A stretch of 32,874 nucleotides of DNA from a bacterium. GTDB taxonomy: Bacteria > Calditrichota > Calditrichia > RBG-13-44-9. Location: positions 3,838,251-3,871,124 of the forward strand of contig CP070707.1 in the NCBI GenBank assembly GCA_020350205.1. The letters run 5' to 3'. Each line of letters opens with the position of its first letter. Positions within the stretch are counted from its first letter, which is position 1. The notes beneath the pieces are model-generated. The model had not been told where the DNA came from, searched no databases, and saw only the letters and a program-made list of their open reading frames with translations. Position numbers and translations under genes: made by a program. This document shows, piece after piece, positions 8,775 to 17,186 of the stretch.

Positions 8775-10018
8775 TAAAGAACTATTTTAGATTTAAATTT
8801 TTTAGGGCTGACATTTTCAAGATGTATCCGCTCACATTGATTAAAGCCTGCGAAGTTGATGACCGCTTCTTTAAAAGAAAGCAGAAATTCATCATTTACC
8901 TCAAAGCCGGGCTCAAAAATTAAATTATTAATGGTCAATTCCCGGTTTTTTCCGTCAGCCCTGGGATCCAGTCTCCCAACAAATTCATTACCCCAGAGAA
9001 TAGGCAGACTAAAATATCCATATCGTCTTTTAGGAACCGGGAGATAACATTCCAGCGCATAATCGAATCCATAAAAGCGTTTTATGCGGTCACGCTGAAT
9101 AATCATATTGTCAAACGGTGATAAAAATTTTATGACGGGATAAATTTTTGTTCCCCCAGCAAAATTTTCCAACTTAACCGGTTTAACATAATATATTTTA
9201 TTCTTAATCTCTTTAATTTTTATCACTGTTACCATGTGTTGCTCGACCAATCGCTGAAGAGCATCTCGAATTTGGGTTTTATTGACAATGTGCAAATCCG
9301 CATCCCGGCTGGACTGCGGTTGCATAAACCTCTGGATTTCCCCTTCTTCAGCCACACCCAGCGCCGTAATCGCCTGCCAGACAAGATAATCTGCCATCTC
9401 TTCGGGCGTTGGCATGGTGGTATTGACTTCAGCAGGAAGGACGCGTTCGGTCAGATCATAGATTTTTTGAAAATTTTGCCTTTCCCGGATCATAAGATCA
9501 CCCCGCCAAAAGAGTAGCTCCAAAGCCACTTTGGCCGGTTTCCAATCCCACCAACCTCCGGCACTCTTCCCCGGTGGGGGCTTAAAGTCCGACGCGCTCA
9601 AGGGGCCCTCATCACGGATACGTTTTAGTACCGGTTCAAGCAGGTCCTGGCATTTCCCAAGCTGATATTGTGCCCAGGGACTACGGGGGTTTGTAAAGTT
9701 TTGCATTTTCGGGAGAGCATAGCGGTATTCAGACATGGGCAGGTATGACATGGCGTGTGTCCAGTATTCAAAAATTTGTCTTTCAACGGCATGTAATTCA
9801 TCCAACATGTGTTCCCGGTAACCTTCACATCGGGTCCATAGAACATGGTGGTGAGCACGTTGGATTACCGCAATGGTATCAATCTGAACATATCCCAAAT
9901 TTTTAATCACTGACACAATTCCAGCTTTACCTGGAGGAAGTTGATGATTGTTATCAAGATATTGTGCTTCCGCTATAAGCTGTTTTGCGAGATGAACAGG
10001 GATAACGGATGGTTTCAT
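8774..10018 (-). CDS. ycaQ: YcaQ/AlkX-like winged-helix DNA glycosylase (HTH_42 family)
   Basis: A 414-residue protein of the HTH_42 (winged helix DNA-binding) family, to which YcaQ of E. coli and AlkZ of Streptomyces belong; these remove alkylated bases and unhook interstrand crosslinks. The QxD motif expected of the YcaQ subgroup is visible as YVQIDTI (Q45, D47), followed by IQRAHHHVLWTR. Other conserved parts are the EYWTHAMSYLP segment near residue 85, KSAGGWWDWKPAKVALELLFWRG near 155, and the C-terminal LSPFDNMIIQRDR and WGNEFVGRLDPRADGK. Length is normal for the family. The ATG at 10018 is not preceded by an obvious Shine-Dalgarno. It stands alone between two hairpins. The exact lesion it repairs is inferred from family membership only. 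Confidence 0.88.
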   Translation of the reverse strand: MKPSVIPVHLAKQLIAEAQYLDNNHQLPPGKAGIVSVIKNLGYVQIDTIAVIQRAHHHVLWTRCEGYREHMLDELHAVERQIFEYWTHAMSYLPMSEYRYALPKMQNFTNPRSPWAQYQLGKCQDLLEPVLKRIRDEGPLSASDFKPPPGKSAGGWWDWKPAKVALELLFWRGDLMIRERQNFQKIYDLTERVLPAEVNTTMPTPEEMADYLVWQAITALGVAEEGEIQRFMQPQSSRDADLHIVNKTQIRDALQRLVEQHMVTVIKIKEIKNKIYYVKPVKLENFAGGTKIYPVIKFLSPFDNMIIQRDRIKRFYGFDYALECYLPVPKRRYGYFSLPILWGNEFVGRLDPRADGKNRELTINNLIFEPGFEVNDEFLLSFKEAVINFAGFNQCERIHLENVSPKKFKSKIVL

Positions 10019-10075
10019 ATTGATTATAAAGTATTGAAAGGATCCTGATGAGATTAAATTTTAAGGCGAAATATG

Positions 10076-10113
10076 AAAGCCGTTCTCCCTTGAGCTCCAC
10101 GGAGAGCGGCTTT
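10076..10113 (-). terminator. Strong hairpin, probably a terminator
   Basis: AAAGCCGTTCTCC and GGAGAGCGGCTTT pair over 13 bases with one mismatch around a 12-base loop, about 70 bases downstream of the small lipoprotein gene. The arms begin with AAA and end with TTT, so the structure could stop transcription in either direction; on the minus strand it is followed by TTTCATATTT. Confidence 0.65.
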
Positions 10114-10185
10114 CCATTGAAAATACCTTGCCGGATTTTATTTCAGGAAGGTTTATAAAAAAAAACCTACCCTGATCCTAATGAT

Positions 10186-10326
10186 TTATCCCCGATTTGA
10201 ATCAGTCATCATTGAACTGGAAGCTGCTGATTTATCATATTCGGGACTCGATTCTGTTGGACCATAACATGACAACAGCATGGTCGCAAACAGTGCGACG
10301 ATTGCCAAATACTTTATAATTTTCAT
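10186..10326 (-). CDS. Small lipoprotein coupled to the upstream outer-membrane gene, 46 residues
   Basis: The start codon overlaps the stop of the preceding barrel gene by one base (TAATG), and AAGGAG lies six or seven bases before the ATG, inside the end of that gene. The product has a textbook lipoprotein signal: MKIIKYLAIVALFATMLLSC, with the lipid-accepting Cys at residue 20, then a 26-residue hydrophilic tail rich in Ser, Glu and Asp. No Asp follows the Cys at +2 (it is Tyr), which by E. coli rules favours the outer membrane, though such rules may not hold here. No family is recognised. Tight coupling to a predicted barrel suggests a small partner or assembly factor; this is inference. 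A hairpin terminator follows. Confidence 0.72.
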   Translation of the reverse strand: MKIIKYLAIVALFATMLLSCYGPTESSPEYDKSAASSSMMTDSNRG

Positions 10327-11495
10327 TATTTACTCCTTTCATCATTACCAAACAGATAGGAAATGGAAACCCGGTTGGAGAAGTCCCTGAACGACCCGCT
10401 GATAAAATTGGGTCCTTCAAAGAAGAATCCATCATTAATGTCCAGATCAATCAGGAACCGTCCAAATTTAAGCCCCAGTCCAAAACTGACATTATAGGGC
10501 GAGGTCTGGTAAGATTGCTCGAATTCGGTACCACCGGAGGGAGTATATTTTTCGGTAACTTTTTGATAGGCCCGATTGGCACCGATACGGCCGGTAATCC
10601 AGGGTCTGATGGTGGTTTCTGCACCCAGATACATGCGGGGCAGCGTGGTGGTTGTGGTTGTTCCTTCCCCGATGTTTTTTTCATCCTCTTTCAATTTGGA
10701 ATATCCGTAAGGATCGATGGCCACGATCAGGATACTGTTCTCACTGATCTGATAATTTAATCCAACTCCCAGATTCAGCGAGAACAATCCATAGTCGGTT
10801 TCTTCCTGGGGATTTCCTCCCCCCACATCCGTTTTTCGCGAACCGGATCCGAATCCAAATCGAACTACCGGTACAAAGCGCATTTTAGAATCGTATTCAT
10901 AGAAATAGCGGCCACTCAGCATGATTATGCTGCCGCTGAACTCGTCCATCAAATTGCCTTCTTCGCTTTTAACAGAGGGTAATTCAAGGCTAACACTGGC
11001 ATCATACAGATCGGTGGAATAACCTCCGGCTACCTCGAAATAGCGAGCGGATTCTTCCAGCCTGGGGGGGCCAAGGGGAATTGAATCCCGGGTAAATCCA
11101 TCCCGACCCAGTGAGACCCGGATACCGAGATCGTTGCCGGCCAGCTTGGTACCAAAATACAGATCACTGGTACTGTTTAAGACAATACTTTGCCCCACGC
11201 CCGGATCGAACAGAGTAATGGGTCGGTTGAAATTGAAACCGAACATGTAAGAATTCATCGGTAGACGTACTTCTGCAGAAAATACACTCTCCACATCCTT
11301 CAGCCGTAATTCAGTAACAATCTCATTTCCGTAGCGCATCACTGCTCCCGGGAAAACAACAATATTGGAGTTGTCGTACATGAAAATACCGGTCTGCCCC
11401 ATTGAAGTTACCCGGGTTTCAGTGGCAGATACATTTAGAACCATGCAGACGAACAAAGCTGTTGCTGCGAGAATTATTAACAATTGACGCTTCAT
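10326..11495 (-). CDS. Exported, probably beta-barrel outer-membrane protein of unknown function
   Basis: A 389-residue protein with a signal peptide (MKRQLLIILAATALFVCMVLNVSA, cut near TET). The body is built of short alternating polar/apolar strands with aromatic ends, such as SMGQTGIFMYDNSNIVVFPG, RYFYEYDSKMRFVPVVRFGFG and GLFSLNLGVGLNYQ, and ends in RVSISYLFGNDERSK; this is the look of an outer-membrane barrel. The opening (MGQTGIF, DNSNIVVFPGAV) is of a kind seen in uncharacterised outer-membrane proteins of FCB bacteria. The open frame continues upstream to 11579, but AAAGGAGG sits close to the ATG at 11495 and the signal peptide begins there, so that start is chosen. No close family is named with confidence. 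It is followed without a gap by the 46-residue lipoprotein. Confidence 0.82.
   Translation of the reverse strand: MKRQLLIILAATALFVCMVLNVSATETRVTSMGQTGIFMYDNSNIVVFPGAVMRYGNEIVTELRLKDVESVFSAEVRLPMNSYMFGFNFNRPITLFDPGVGQSIVLNSTSDLYFGTKLAGNDLGIRVSLGRDGFTRDSIPLGPPRLEESARYFEVAGGYSTDLYDASVSLELPSVKSEEGNLMDEFSGSIIMLSGRYFYEYDSKMRFVPVVRFGFGSGSRKTDVGGGNPQEETDYGLFSLNLGVGLNYQISENSILIVAIDPYGYSKLKEDEKNIGEGTTTTTTLPRMYLGAETTIRPWITGRIGANRAYQKVTEKYTPSGGTEFEQSYQTSPYNVSFGLGLKFGRFLIDLDINDGFFFEGPNFISGSFRDFSNRVSISYLFGNDERSK
10333..10338 (-). promoter_or_regulatory. Ribosome binding site of the small lipoprotein gene
   Basis: AAGGAG on the minus strand, six bases from the ATG at 10326, within the last codons of the barrel gene. 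It is the main reason to accept this short gene. Confidence 0.7.
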
Positions 11496-11817
11496 AGTAC
11501 CTCCTTTGTTATGTGGGTGAATGATGGGATATTTCGATAACGTGTTGTTGAAGGTGGGATATTTTCTAGATCCATTCAAAAACTCCCGATTCAGTAGATA
11601 ACCCGCGCTGTCCTGGTTCTCAAAACTCTCTTATTAATGCGCATAAAATAGTGATATTAAGGATAGAAGGCAAGAAAATAAAGGGGTCACAATAAAAACT
11701 GGAAAAATTCAAATTCCAGAAGTTCATAACAATTTTACTATTGTTTAATCTGAAAAGATTCTGGCTGTCGAATTATCATTGAAAGCCTTAGGTGAAAACA
11801 TCCAATATCCCGCTCCA
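11496..11817. other. Intergenic region before the barrel-protein gene
   Basis: About 320 bases downstream of the FG-GAP gene and upstream of the barrel gene. It must hold the barrel gene's promoter. A weak 6-bp inverted repeat (CTGGAA/TTCCAG, about 11699-11720) is present. No coding frame, RNA gene or clear promoter pair was recognised. Confidence 0.4.
11500..11507 (-). promoter_or_regulatory. Ribosome binding site that fixes the barrel-protein start
   Basis: AAAGGAGG on the minus strand, four bases from the ATG at 11495. It rules out the longer frame that would add 28 residues before the signal peptide. Confidence 0.8.
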
Positions 11818-14103
11818 CTATCGAATAAGCATCAATTTCTGACTTTTGATTGTCTGGCCGGATTTGAGTTGACACAGGTAAATTCCGGAACTCACTGAAT
11901 CACCGGCATTATTCCTTCCATCCCAGCTGATGCGATAGCTGCCGGCAGATTGCTGACCCTTATAAAGGGTGCGGACTTCCCGGCCCATAGTATCGAATAT
12001 TCTTAATGAAACGGATCCGGGCTGATTCATCTGATAGGAAATAGTTGTGTTGGGATTAAATGGATTGGGATAATTGGGAAAAAGGGAAATTTCGAATGGA
12101 TATTTCACCTGAACTGAATTTCCGGGATCTATACTGACAAATTCCAGGTTTTCATAAAAAAGCGTCCCACCTCCCACGGAACCGCAGATCATGTCGGAGT
12201 CGCCGTCTCCGTCAAGGTCTGCCAGTACCGGCGATGAACGCAGCTGAATTTCCGGCTCAAAAGATGAGTCTAAAATAAAATCCGCACTCTGGGCGGATCC
12301 CGCATTGCGGTAAAAAAGAACACCTTGTGTCGCGCTGCCGATAAACAGGTCCTGATCATTATCCCGGTCGATATCATGAAAGTGAGGAATGGGGAGCTCC
12401 CCCTGACCCAAATTTATCCCGAAATAATGGGTGGTATCCAGAATAAAATTAGGGGAGACGGCCGTCCCCACATTGCGGTAAAAATTGATGTTGCCATTAA
12501 ATTCGCCAATAAAAAGATCCTGATCCTGATCGGCATCGATATCTGTAAAAGCTGGCAGACTGTTATTGCCAATGTCAATACCACTGTAGTTTTCTGATAT
12601 CAGCACAAAATCTGCAATCGAAGCAGTTCCGTTATTTTGCCAGAAGCTGAGTCTGCCGTCAAATTTCCCTATAATGAGGTCAAAATCCTGGTCATTATCT
12701 ATGTCAACAAATGCCGGTGCATAATTTACATCGAATCTTTTATCATAATTTAGGTAATCCGTAACCTGTAAGCGAAATTCGGGACGGCCTGGATTTCCTT
12801 GGTTTTCAAAAAAATAAAGCCGGCTGTTACTGGCATCCGGGGAACTCAGGTCTTCCTGGTTTGCCAGGAACAGATCGGAATCGCCATCCTGATCAATGTC
12901 TACCAGAGCCGGGATGCTGTTCTGCCCCACATCGATTGCATCCAGAAAGCGGCGGGTTTCCTGGTAGAAATTTGCCTGGCTGGCTGTTCCGGTATTCCTG
13001 TAATAATAGAAGTTTTCTACGATATTTGATGTGAAGGAAAGAGACCCGCCTAAAATTCCCACAAACAGATCCAGGTCCCCATCGGCGTCAATATCATAAA
13101 AATGAGGAACATTGTAGCCACCGCTGAATAACGGTTGATTGGGAGGGTATTGTTCCTGCAGGGAATCCTGCAGGAAAAACGGATTCGGACAGCTTCCATA
13201 ATTTTCCAGGTGGACGATACTGCTGGCAAAGAAATCACCCCAGAACAGATCGTTATCGAGATCGGAATCGATATCCACCAGGGTCAAAGAATTGGCACCG
13301 TGGGGATTGAGAATTACTTCATGGTTCAATTCACCGCCCCCGGTCTGAATATTAATTCCCTGAAAAGTGTCAGTTACAAAACTAAACTGCGGCAGATTTT
13401 GGGCATTCAATCCGACAGTTTCATATAATGTGACCCGTCCATTCAACCTTCCCAGAAATAAGTCGGGATCATTATCACAATCAATATCAGCCCACTCCGG
13501 AATGCTGAAGTCGTCTGTTTCAATAGGTTGATTCAGTACATCCCGCAGGCTATCCAACCTATTTACGAGAAGGGGTTCTACCGGGGTCCCGTTATTTTGA
13601 TAGTAACGAATATTTCCGAAAGGATTTTCAGTATAAAGATCAAAATCATTATCCTGATCGGCATCGACAAACTTAAACCAGGCACCCGTGCTCAGGTTTT
13701 GATACCTGTCAGTAATCCAGTGAAACTCCGGTGCTGTCACTGTACCGCTGTTCTGGAAGAAGATCAGTTGACCTGGCCGATCCTGATCCAGCAGAAATAA
13801 ATCAGGTGATCCGTCGGCATTGATATCCAAAAATTGGATTACCGGTTTATTGAATCCCCCCAGAAAAGAATAATGGTATAGATTACTGTTTTGGTCATAC
13901 ACCGGAAATGGAGAGATATCCCGTCTAAAGTTCAGTGACTGCGCCTGGAGGAAAACCGCAGAAAAAAAGTTGAACAGGAGAAGAGTACAAGTTAAATATT
14001 TCAAGGCTATTGTCCGAAAAAAGGTTTGTCGACCCCTACCTTTACTTTTCCTTATTAATAAGGGAAGAGAAAAAGGGGGGATTATAACTACCTCATTCCT
14101 CAT
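11818..14103 (-). CDS. Secreted FG-GAP/VCBS repeat protein with C-terminal sorting domain
   Basis: A 761-residue secreted protein. After a hydrophobic signal core (residues about 38-54, ending LQAQ) come ten repeats of a calcium-loop pattern such as DIDADGDLDLFVG or DIDNDQDFDLIIG, spaced 45-65 residues apart and each followed by (Y/F)(Y/F)xNxG. These are FG-GAP/VCBS-type propeller repeats with a DxDxDxD loop. The end is a FlgD-like / type-IX-type domain (FPNYPNPFNPNTTISYQ near 675, SGIYLCQLKSGQ, final KLMLIR), which in relatives targets proteins to the cell surface. The ATG at 14103 overlaps the end of the upstream heme-propeller gene by 11 bases, but gives an unusually long polar leader; a TTG near residue 35 (before KYLTCTLLL) would give a normal signal peptide. 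Third gene of a probable operon. Partner unknown. Confidence 0.88.
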   Translation of the reverse strand: MRNEVVIIPPFSLPLLIRKSKGRGRQTFFRTIALKYLTCTLLLFNFFSAVFLQAQSLNFRRDISPFPVYDQNSNLYHYSFLGGFNKPVIQFLDINADGSPDLFLLDQDRPGQLIFFQNSGTVTAPEFHWITDRYQNLSTGAWFKFVDADQDNDFDLYTENPFGNIRYYQNNGTPVEPLLVNRLDSLRDVLNQPIETDDFSIPEWADIDCDNDPDLFLGRLNGRVTLYETVGLNAQNLPQFSFVTDTFQGINIQTGGGELNHEVILNPHGANSLTLVDIDSDLDNDLFWGDFFASSIVHLENYGSCPNPFFLQDSLQEQYPPNQPLFSGGYNVPHFYDIDADGDLDLFVGILGGSLSFTSNIVENFYYYRNTGTASQANFYQETRRFLDAIDVGQNSIPALVDIDQDGDSDLFLANQEDLSSPDASNSRLYFFENQGNPGRPEFRLQVTDYLNYDKRFDVNYAPAFVDIDNDQDFDLIIGKFDGRLSFWQNNGTASIADFVLISENYSGIDIGNNSLPAFTDIDADQDQDLFIGEFNGNINFYRNVGTAVSPNFILDTTHYFGINLGQGELPIPHFHDIDRDNDQDLFIGSATQGVLFYRNAGSAQSADFILDSSFEPEIQLRSSPVLADLDGDGDSDMICGSVGGGTLFYENLEFVSIDPGNSVQVKYPFEISLFPNYPNPFNPNTTISYQMNQPGSVSLRIFDTMGREVRTLYKGQQSAGSYRISWDGRNNAGDSVSSGIYLCQLKSGQTIKSQKLMLIR

Positions 14104-15532
14104 AAATTGCCAATCCGCTGGGGAATTTTTCTATTTCAAGAACCTTTTCAATCGAATTCGTCAGGGTATTAATCACCACCACTGTTCCGGAATTAGCATT
14201 CGATCCCAGATCATGACGCGGGGTATATTCCGTCGGAACATTTTTATTCCGATTGGTGACATATACATAATCGCCCTCCGGCGAAATGACCAGTCCATGG
14301 GGCTCTGCCAGGCCATCTGAGCCGTCTCCGCTGCCAATTTGCATCTTTTCCTCTCGGGAAGAGGTATTGACAACCGAAATGGTATGGGAGAGGTTGTTTC
14401 CCACATACACCCGGGAACCATCGGGTGTAAATTTTGGATGCCAGGGATGCTGACCCACCCTGACCGAATCGGTGAGATTAATTTGGGTTGGATCACTGAT
14501 ATCCACTACCAACAGCTGTTCTTCCAGCTGACTGCTGAGGTAAATTTCCCGATCATTGGGTGAAATATTCATCTGAACCAGCGTCCGGGAAGGACCGGAA
14601 ATGATAAATAATTCAGCGATCTCCGCCGGATTCATGTCGGTATCGATGGTTGCCAGAACGGATTGAACCAGGCTTGAGAAGATGATGTTTTTGCCGGAGT
14701 GATCCGCCACCAGAGCATGAGGCCTGGAAAAGGGTAATGAAATTTCCTGCAGCGTCATGCTGGAACGCTGAATGACTCCGAGTGTCTGGGGAACATTCGG
14801 TAAACTCAGGGTATGTCCCACGTACAGGAGATCCTTGGTGGGATGCATCGCCAATAGACCCGCAGCCGGAAAATCAACCTCACCAATCACCTCATAGTCT
14901 TGATTAAATTTGACTACTTTACCGTCACCAATTAAGGAAACATACCAAAATTCTCCACCGGGTTCTACCACAATATCATGGGGTTTGGGATTCGCGGAAT
15001 AACCTATTTCATTCAATTTAACAGAGCGAATCACAACTTTCGTGTCAGTATTGATGATCGATATGATTCCCGCATCCTGGTTACACACATAGAGTCTGTT
15101 GACAGCATTTTTGTATGGTATTTGACTATCATCATTTCTGGCACCTTCCCCTATCCAGCGCCCCAGAAATTGTGTTTCAATGCTGTCCGGGACAGGCCGT
15201 CCCTTTTCTCCCGGGTGAGGACCATTCGAATTTTTGGTAAGCATCTCCAGCAACAGGCTATTACTCTCATCGAAGGGAATGATGGCTTCACCATATTGAG
15301 AGCCACGGATGAGATTGTCCCAGGAGTCCAGCTGTAGCCCGGCAGCAGGGCTCTGAGCTCCATGACAACTGGTGCAATACCGGTTAAACAGGGGCTGGAC
15401 ATGGACAGAATAATTAATGTCTTTAATTTGTGAGTAATCGATTGGGGGAGTGATACTGGTGGCGTCTTTTTTACAGCCGATCAGGCTGCTACCCAAAAAG
15501 GCGGTCATCAAGAAAAGCAGGATAAATTTCAT
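14093..15532 (-). CDS. c-type heme / YVTN beta-propeller lipoprotein
   Basis: A 479-residue envelope protein. The signal peptide ends in a lipobox (SSLIGC, Cys20). Next comes a short heme-binding module with CTSCH (C53, C56, H57) in a VQPLFNRYCTSCHG setting, like the small cytochrome modules found at the start of many FCB and planctomycete proteins; AGLQLDSW and the GHPxEKGR-like PHPGEKGRPVP segment fit that type. From about residue 140 it is a seven-bladed-type YVTN propeller (LYVCNQDAGIISIINTDT, VYVGNNLSHTISVVNT, YVYVTNRN, SGTVVVINTLTN). The ATG has AAGGA about eight bases upstream. It lies 88 bases after the choice-of-anchor-B gene and overlaps the FG-GAP gene. An oxidoreductase or redox-sensing role is possible but unproven; only one heme site is seen, and no axial Met was assigned. 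Confidence 0.9.
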   Translation of the reverse strand: MKFILLFLMTAFLGSSLIGCKKDATSITPPIDYSQIKDINYSVHVQPLFNRYCTSCHGAQSPAAGLQLDSWDNLIRGSQYGEAIIPFDESNSLLLEMLTKNSNGPHPGEKGRPVPDSIETQFLGRWIGEGARNDDSQIPYKNAVNRLYVCNQDAGIISIINTDTKVVIRSVKLNEIGYSANPKPHDIVVEPGGEFWYVSLIGDGKVVKFNQDYEVIGEVDFPAAGLLAMHPTKDLLYVGHTLSLPNVPQTLGVIQRSSMTLQEISLPFSRPHALVADHSGKNIIFSSLVQSVLATIDTDMNPAEIAELFIISGPSRTLVQMNISPNDREIYLSSQLEEQLLVVDISDPTQINLTDSVRVGQHPWHPKFTPDGSRVYVGNNLSHTISVVNTSSREEKMQIGSGDGSDGLAEPHGLVISPEGDYVYVTNRNKNVPTEYTPRHDLGSNANSGTVVVINTLTNSIEKVLEIEKFPSGLAIYEE

Positions 15533-15620
15533 ACTTTGTTTCCTTACAATTGGAACGAATCAGTCACTCATCATCGATTAAAGTTGAGTCACTGAATCCG
15601 GACAGTCAGTTACGAAAAAA

Positions 15621-16964
15621 CTACTTCGTAAAAACCATCTTTTTGATTTCACTAAATTCGGCACTCTGGAGCCGGTATATATAAATGCCAGCAGGTACGG
15701 AAATACCCTGGGTGTTACGACCATTCCAGGTTACCTCATAACGTCCCGCTCCCTGGATTGTGTTAACCAGCGTACGAATTTCCTGTCCCAATATGTTAAA
15801 TACCTGTAATTTTATGTGTGTCATTTTTGGCAACTGATAAGTGATGCTGGTACTTGGATTAAAGGGATTGGGAAAATTTTGCTCCAGGGAAAACTCACCC
15901 GGCACCGTTTGTTCCGGTTCCGTAATTCCGACAGCCTGGGTATCGAAGGTCACAATGGTCAGGCCCGAGGTAAAATCACTAATAAATATCATGCCATTTT
16001 CAGTGTAGGGGTAAGTTCCCCAGGCACCATTGAAATTTGGTCCCTCGCCCTGTGGATATGTATCGTAAAATCCCGCTTCCACAGGTGAGGTCGGATCGCT
16101 GATATCTACGATTTTTAAACCAGATTCGTAGTGTGAAATATAGGCGTAGTGTCCTAACAAAAACACATTATGCGCCAGACTGCTTCCTCCCAGATATTCT
16201 CCAAGTAAAGAAATATTGTTGAGATCGCTGATGTCCCAGAATTTCACTGTTTTTCCCGGGGTTTCTTCAGTAGTTGCCATGAGGGTGTTAGATGTATTTG
16301 TCCAAACATTATGTGCATATCCACCGGCCGGAATATACAACCTTTGAACCAATTGAGGCTGAAAGGGATCTGACACGCTATATATTCCAATAGAACCCTG
16401 TGTGCCTTCTGCAATAAAGGCCAGGGTATCCCGAACAAACATATCATGGCACTCAATACCAAAGCTGCTAATTTGCGCGGGTTGCAGGGGATTATCCAAA
16501 CTCAACACACGCACAGGTTCAGAGAAATTGCCTTCGGTATAGAGCAATCCATTAATCGTATCAATAAAAATATTATGAGAACTTTGAAACCCCGTATAAA
16601 CCGAGGCTAACTGAACAGAATCGGGGAGAAAGGACAGATCCAGGATTTGCATCCCGGCCAGTTGTTCGGTAACCACATAGGCGTAATGCTGAAAAGTTTT
16701 TATATCTTTCCAGGTGGAATTCGGTCCTGGGATAAAGTCTTTTTCAACAATGTTCTGGGGATTTGTCACATCGATGATGCTGGTTCCGTTTCTTACGCCA
16801 AGCAGAGCATATTCATTCCCATTTGGGGCTGAATAACCCCAGCAATCGTTATAGCCAATCGCGGGATAATCATTTATATTGGCAATAAATGTAGTATTGG
16901 AAGTCTGACTCAGACCCGATGAAATCATTCCCGCCAGGATCAGTATATATTTTAAATTTTTCAT
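15621..16964 (-). CDS. Choice-of-anchor B (LVIVD repeat) secreted protein with C-terminal sorting domain
   Basis: A 447-residue secreted protein with a short signal peptide (ends SGLSQ). Its body has repeated strands of the LVIVD/choice-of-anchor-B type: LGVRNGTSIIDVTNP, GMQILDLSFLPD, GSIGIYSVSDPFQP, GLKIVDISDPTSPVE, together with the family segments SSHNIFID, ECHDMFV, YAHNVWT and LAHNVFL. The last 85 residues are a FlgD-like/type-IX-type domain (LEQNFPNPFNPSTSITYQLP, WNGRNTQG, AGIYIYRLQS, end KKMVFTK). The ATG has GGAG about 11 bases upstream. It leads a same-strand run with the heme-propeller and FG-GAP genes. The family has no assigned reaction; surface display is inferred from the C-terminal domain. 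Confidence 0.92.
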   Translation of the reverse strand: MKNLKYILILAGMISSGLSQTSNTTFIANINDYPAIGYNDCWGYSAPNGNEYALLGVRNGTSIIDVTNPQNIVEKDFIPGPNSTWKDIKTFQHYAYVVTEQLAGMQILDLSFLPDSVQLASVYTGFQSSHNIFIDTINGLLYTEGNFSEPVRVLSLDNPLQPAQISSFGIECHDMFVRDTLAFIAEGTQGSIGIYSVSDPFQPQLVQRLYIPAGGYAHNVWTNTSNTLMATTEETPGKTVKFWDISDLNNISLLGEYLGGSSLAHNVFLLGHYAYISHYESGLKIVDISDPTSPVEAGFYDTYPQGEGPNFNGAWGTYPYTENGMIFISDFTSGLTIVTFDTQAVGITEPEQTVPGEFSLEQNFPNPFNPSTSITYQLPKMTHIKLQVFNILGQEIRTLVNTIQGAGRYEVTWNGRNTQGISVPAGIYIYRLQSAEFSEIKKMVFTK

Positions 16965-17186
16965 GAGTATTCTTCACTCCAGATATTGATAAAATAAAAT
17001 TATATTGATCGGTCATACTGAGAATCAGGAACCTGGTAATTATATAATAGGTTTTTTACTGCGCTTAAGAACAAAGGTTCTCATTATCTTTTAAAAAGTA
17101 TACAAAAAAGTATAAAAATAGTATGTAGAATACCCCAATGCTAAAAAACTATGCATAGGAGAAACAAATTTTGATTTTGGCAAATG

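Noticed and set aside
10149..10169. AGGTTT...AAACCT as a second terminator after the small lipoprotein gene
   Set aside because: The stem is only six weak pairs around an A-rich loop; the hairpin at 10076-10113 is much stronger.
12100..13850. Repeated short similar stretches that could suggest a CRISPR or tandem array
   Set aside because: They are degenerate codings of the FG-GAP calcium loops (DIDADGD and similar) at irregular spacing, within one intact frame.
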